Positions 6,307 to 8,456 of a DNA stretch of 8,456 nucleotides are shown here, in pieces. The DNA is taken from assembly GCA_900541285.1 (NCBI GenBank), contig UQJA01000091.1:1-8456 (forward strand), in the 5' to 3' direction. The notes under the pieces were generated by a model. That model saw only the letters and a program-made list of their open reading frames with translations, did not search any database and was not told the DNA's origin. The stretch is from an uncultured Collinsella sp. (GTDB lineage: Bacteria > Actinomycetota > Coriobacteriia > Coriobacteriales > Coriobacteriaceae). Numbering within the stretch: the first letter of the stretch is position 1; every line of letters starts with the position of its first letter. The position numbers and the translations under genes were made by a program.

Positions 6307-8088
6307 CTAAGAACGCTTACGGCTCGCCATGGTGCCTGCGGCGATAGCGGCTGTTCCCGCAAGGACGGTTGCCACGATGGCCGCACCCGAGGTGTCGCCG
6401 GTTGCCGCGAGCACGCCGGTAGTCTTGGCTTTCGTGGTTGAAGCCGCAACGGCCTTGGTCGGCTTTGAGCCCTCAGGCTTGGGGTTCTGCTTGGACTCCG
6501 CGGGCTTGCTTTCTGCGGGCTTGGTCTCGTCGGGCTTGGGGTCTTCCGGCTTGGCTACCTCGGGAGGTGCGATGGTCGTACTTTTGGCGACTGCTTTGAT
6601 ATAGAGGGAGTCGACCGTGGCGTCGCCCGTGCCGATGGCTTGGCCTGCCTCGTAGATGCCGTCACGGAGCTTGCGATAGTCAATGACCTTGCCGCCTTCG
6701 GGCGTCTGGATGGCGGCGTTCTCAATCTTGATGGTGCCGATTGTCTTGCCGTCAGCGCTCATGGCACGGGCAAAGATTGCCGCTGTATCTCCTTCGGCCG
6801 TTACCTTGCTGCGGATGATCGAGATGACTGCGGGTGTGACGCCCTCGCTGGTCTGGGCGATGATGCCGATGTTCTCGCCTTGGGGTTCGCGCCTCGTCTC
6901 GCCATCTTGGTTTTCGCTGTAGGGGATGGGGCCGTCGCCGTTTTCGACATAGCGGGCTATGGCCTTGACAACGGAGTCGCTGATGTAGATGTGGCCGCCC
7001 TTCTCGTTGGGTCGATCGTTTCTGGTGGAGAATGCAGCCGAAACCTCGCCTTCCGCAAACGCGTCCACGGTGGAGCCGTTCTTGATGACGATGTCATCCC
7101 AGTCCGTGAAGAGTGCGATAGCTTGGCCACCGCCCGCGCTTGTACGGACCGTCACGGTCGCGTGATCGAATGTAACGCCCCCAAAGGCATGGACGCCATA
7201 TTTAGCACCACTTGCGTTAAGGGAGGCGTTCGTGACCGTAAGCTTGTACGTGGAAATGACGGCGCTGTCTTCCTCAGAGTTCGCCTTGACCTGGCTGCCG
7301 TCCGAGATGTTGATATTGCCGCCGCTCCAAAGGGCCTCACCATCGGCTGAGCTTGCCTCGACCGTCCCGCCACCCTTGATGGTGAGGTTCTTGTCGGCTC
7401 CAATACCCTTGTCCTTGGTAGCCCTGGCGGTGACGGCTCCGCTGTCGTCAATCGTGATATTGCCGTTTGCCCTGATGCCATCCGATGCACCCGTGGCGTT
7501 GACGTTGCCCGAACCTTTGATAGCGAGATCACCTCCGGCATTGATGGCATCAAACCCAGTGCTCGTGGCGTTGACGGATCCGGCTCCGTCGATGTTGATA
7601 TTACCCGTGGAGAGGATAGCGTCCTCAGTAGATGTCACGCTGAGCGTGCCGCCCTCGTCGCCTTGGATATTGAGCTCGGCATTCTCGTTAGTGCCATGAG
7701 AAACGTTGATGCTTTCGATCCATTCGGCAGTGACGATGTTGGTTCCCGAGTAATTCACGTTGAGCTTGCCTGCGGCCTGGATCTCGCCGCCGTTATAGTT
7801 GTTGAGCTTCAAGTCGTCGGCGCCGTCCCACGACCAGGTACCGGCCTCGTCGCTCGCCGCGGTGTTGTACTTGTTGCCGCCGACCTTGACCCATTCCGCT
7901 GCGAGCGAGACGCTCGGCATGAGCAGCGAGCTCACCGTGAGCGCGCACACGGCGCCCGCGACGATGCGGCGCGTCACGCGGCGCCAGCTGCCGTGCGCGA
8001 GTCCTATGCGACGGCGAACGTCGGGTTCGGCAACATGGGTTCCGGCGGTAGTGTCATTGCGTTTGGGGGTCGTGAACAAGGCTGCCAT
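6307..8088 (-). CDS. Secreted beta-helix repeat surface protein with LAATG sorting signal
   Basis: This 593-residue exported protein starts at the ATG at 8088, which follows GGGAG by 5 nt; upstream in-frame ATGs lack such a site, and the most distant lies inside a terminator hairpin. Residues 1-63 form a long basic n-region, a hydrophobic segment (about 42-60) and a likely signal peptidase site (SLA/A). The mature part has a WSWDGADDLKLNNYNGG segment (85-101), then at least six 23-24-residue repeats (about 152-292) with alternating hydrophobic residues and Gly/Asn turns, typical of a right-handed parallel beta-helix. They resemble the Cthe_2159-like carbohydrate-binding family, an uncertain match. 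A Pro/Lys/Glu-rich spacer (about 508-545), LAATG (560-564), a hydrophobic stretch and the basic tail SRKRS indicate sortase anchoring. No catalytic residues are recognisable. An adhesin or glycan-binding role is inferred. Confidence 0.85.
   Translation of the reverse strand: MAALFTTPKRNDTTAGTHVAEPDVRRRIGLAHGSWRRVTRRIVAGAVCALTVSSLLMPSVSLAAEWVKVGGNKYNTAASDEAGTWSWDGADDLKLNNYNGGEIQAAGKLNVNYSGTNIVTAEWIESINVSHGTNENAELNIQGDEGGTLSVTSTEDAILSTGNINIDGAGSVNATSTGFDAINAGGDLAIKGSGNVNATGASDGIRANGNITIDDSGAVTARATKDKGIGADKNLTIKGGGTVEASSADGEALWSGGNINISDGSQVKANSEEDSAVISTYKLTVTNASLNASGAKYGVHAFGGVTFDHATVTVRTSAGGGQAIALFTDWDDIVIKNGSTVDAFAEGEVSAAFSTRNDRPNEKGGHIYISDSVVKAIARYVENGDGPIPYSENQDGETRREPQGENIGIIAQTSEGVTPAVISIIRSKVTAEGDTAAIFARAMSADGKTIGTIKIENAAIQTPEGGKVIDYRKLRDGIYEAGQAIGTGDATVDSLYIKAVAKSTTIAPPEVAKPEDPKPDETKPAESKPAESKQNPKPEGSKPTKAVAASTTKAKTTGVLAATGDTSGAAIVATVLAGTAAIAAGTMASRKRS
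6454..6573 (-). repeat. Coding region of the Pro/Lys/Glu-rich wall spacer
   Basis: This stretch encodes about 40 residues built from KPE, KPD, KPAES and KPEGS units, with KPAES occurring twice in a row. Such low-complexity segments cross the peptidoglycan in wall-anchored proteins, and their unit number often varies between strains by slippage. Confidence 0.75.
7213..7635 (-). repeat. Coding region of the tandem beta-helix coils
   Basis: Six consecutive units of 69-72 nt encode residues about 152-292. Each has the pattern [T/S]-x2-3-D-[A/G]-I-x3-G-[N/D]-[I/L]-x-I-x-G-x-G-x-V-x-A. Unit boundaries fall at residues 175, 199, 222, 246 and 270. At DNA level the units are only moderately alike, so the array is old rather than newly expanded. 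Confidence 0.75.
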
Positions 8089-8293
8089 GGTTGCTCCCGT
8101 TCTCATAGGGCCTATACGACTAGATTCAGCGTATCTGCTGGATGTTGCCGGCGGTAGTGCCGTTCGGAGGGTAAAATGTCCAAAATCCGGAAGAGGAATA
8201 AGCTGCGCGCCTACGCGTTGTCGGGCATTAATCACAAAGCGCGGAGCCGCTTGTTGCGACTCCGCTCGCGTGTGCGCCATACGAGTGCAAACA

Positions 8294-8344
8294 GGAAACG
8301 CCACCGCCGGAGGGGAGCTCGGCGGTGGCGTTGCTAAACGGTGC
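8294..8344. repeat. Direct repeat copy B (contains terminator hairpin)
   Basis: This is the partner of the copy at 6211-6262 and contains the same 12-bp stem and identical 12-nt loop. It lies between the 3' end of the gene at the right edge and the start of the surface-protein gene. Confidence 0.9.
8295..8332 (-). terminator. Intrinsic terminator of the right-edge gene
   Basis: On the minus strand the stem is 8332-8321 with 8308-8297, the loop is 12 nt, and the 3' side runs GGCGTTTCC, so the T-run is only three long. It would separate the right-edge gene from the surface-protein gene. The gap 8089-8294 also contains a 6-bp inverted repeat (GCGGAG 8241-8246, CTCCGC 8260-8265) but no promoter I can name with confidence. 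Confidence 0.7.
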
Positions 8345-8390
8345 GCGGACTAGGCGGCTTTAAAAGTGTCGGTTCGTGTATGAAGAGCGT

Positions 8391-8456
8391 CTATGAGCGC
8401 TTGCGGCTCACCACGGCGCCCGCGGCGGAGGCGGGCGGGTCCCCCACATCGGCACG
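8391..8456 (-). CDS. C-terminal tail of a second surface-type protein (partial)
   Basis: Only the last 21 codons are in the window; the stop is TAG at 8393-8391. The tail contains ADVGDPP, a short Ala-rich stretch and ends in SRKRS, exactly as the neighbouring 593-residue protein does. The DNA around the stop and the downstream terminator are also similar, so the two genes are probably paralogues. The segment between GD and SRKRS is only about 11 residues and contains two prolines, against about 23 hydrophobic residues in the neighbour. A functional sorting signal is therefore doubtful in this frame, and the gene could be decayed, frameshifted or differently anchored. Confidence 0.6.
   Translation of the reverse strand, partial: RADVGDPPASAAGAVVSRKRS

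Noticed and set aside
6640..7350. Open frame of 236 codons on the plus strand inside the surface-protein gene
   Set aside because: It is the complement of the repeat-coding region; its apparent periodicity comes from the beta-helix repeats on the other strand.
8089..8304. N-terminal extension of the surface protein back to an ATG at 8304
   Set aside because: It starts inside a terminator hairpin, lacks a ribosome site and would place about 115 residues before the signal-peptide hydrophobic core. The ATG at 8088 has GGGAG at good spacing.
8176..8337. 53-codon plus-strand frame beginning MSKIRKRNK, with a good Shine-Dalgarno (GGAGG, 6 nt before ATG)
   Set aside because: Its last third reads straight through the terminator repeat and the product is an arginine-rich chain without family resemblance. 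I judge it probably spurious, although the ribosome site is good enough for a check by ribosome profiling.

Overview
The window is GC-rich, densely coded bacterial DNA. Strong Shine-Dalgarno sequences, a TPP riboswitch, a uracil permease and Gram-positive-type wall-anchored repeat proteins suggest a gut Coriobacteriia such as Collinsella. This assignment is an inference from gene style and codon use; no marker gene is present to prove it.

Left part (1-811): the 5' part of thiM (hydroxyethylthiazole kinase) lies on the minus strand and runs off the left edge. Its leader holds a TPP riboswitch aptamer followed by an intrinsic terminator, so thiamine salvage is probably controlled by transcription attenuation. 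Between thiM and the divergent next gene lies a 102-bp near-perfect inverted repeat made of two REP-like hairpin units.

Middle part (812-5436): four plus-strand genes. A Cof-type HAD phosphatase is closely followed by a LysR-type regulator. After a gap carrying a textbook LysR-type operator come a stand-alone MetE C-terminal-type methionine synthase and a UraA-type uracil permease with a strong terminator. The regulator probably controls the methyltransferase, which would make this a methionine module. The permease is a separate nucleobase-uptake function.

Right part (5435-8456): minus-strand genes. A small alpha/beta-hydrolase esterase converges on the permease. Upstream of it is a 593-residue secreted protein with a beta-helix repeat region, a proline/lysine/glutamate-rich wall spacer and an LAATG-type C-terminal sorting signal. 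At the right edge is the C-terminal tail of a second protein ending in the same SRKRS. The two share similar 3' ends and nearly identical downstream terminator hairpins, so this looks like a tandemly duplicated surface-protein locus.

I do not see a clearly new defence, mobile or RNA-guided system. The most unusual items are the paired-hairpin repeat at 670-771, the surface-protein cassette bounded by direct repeats, and the LysR operator.
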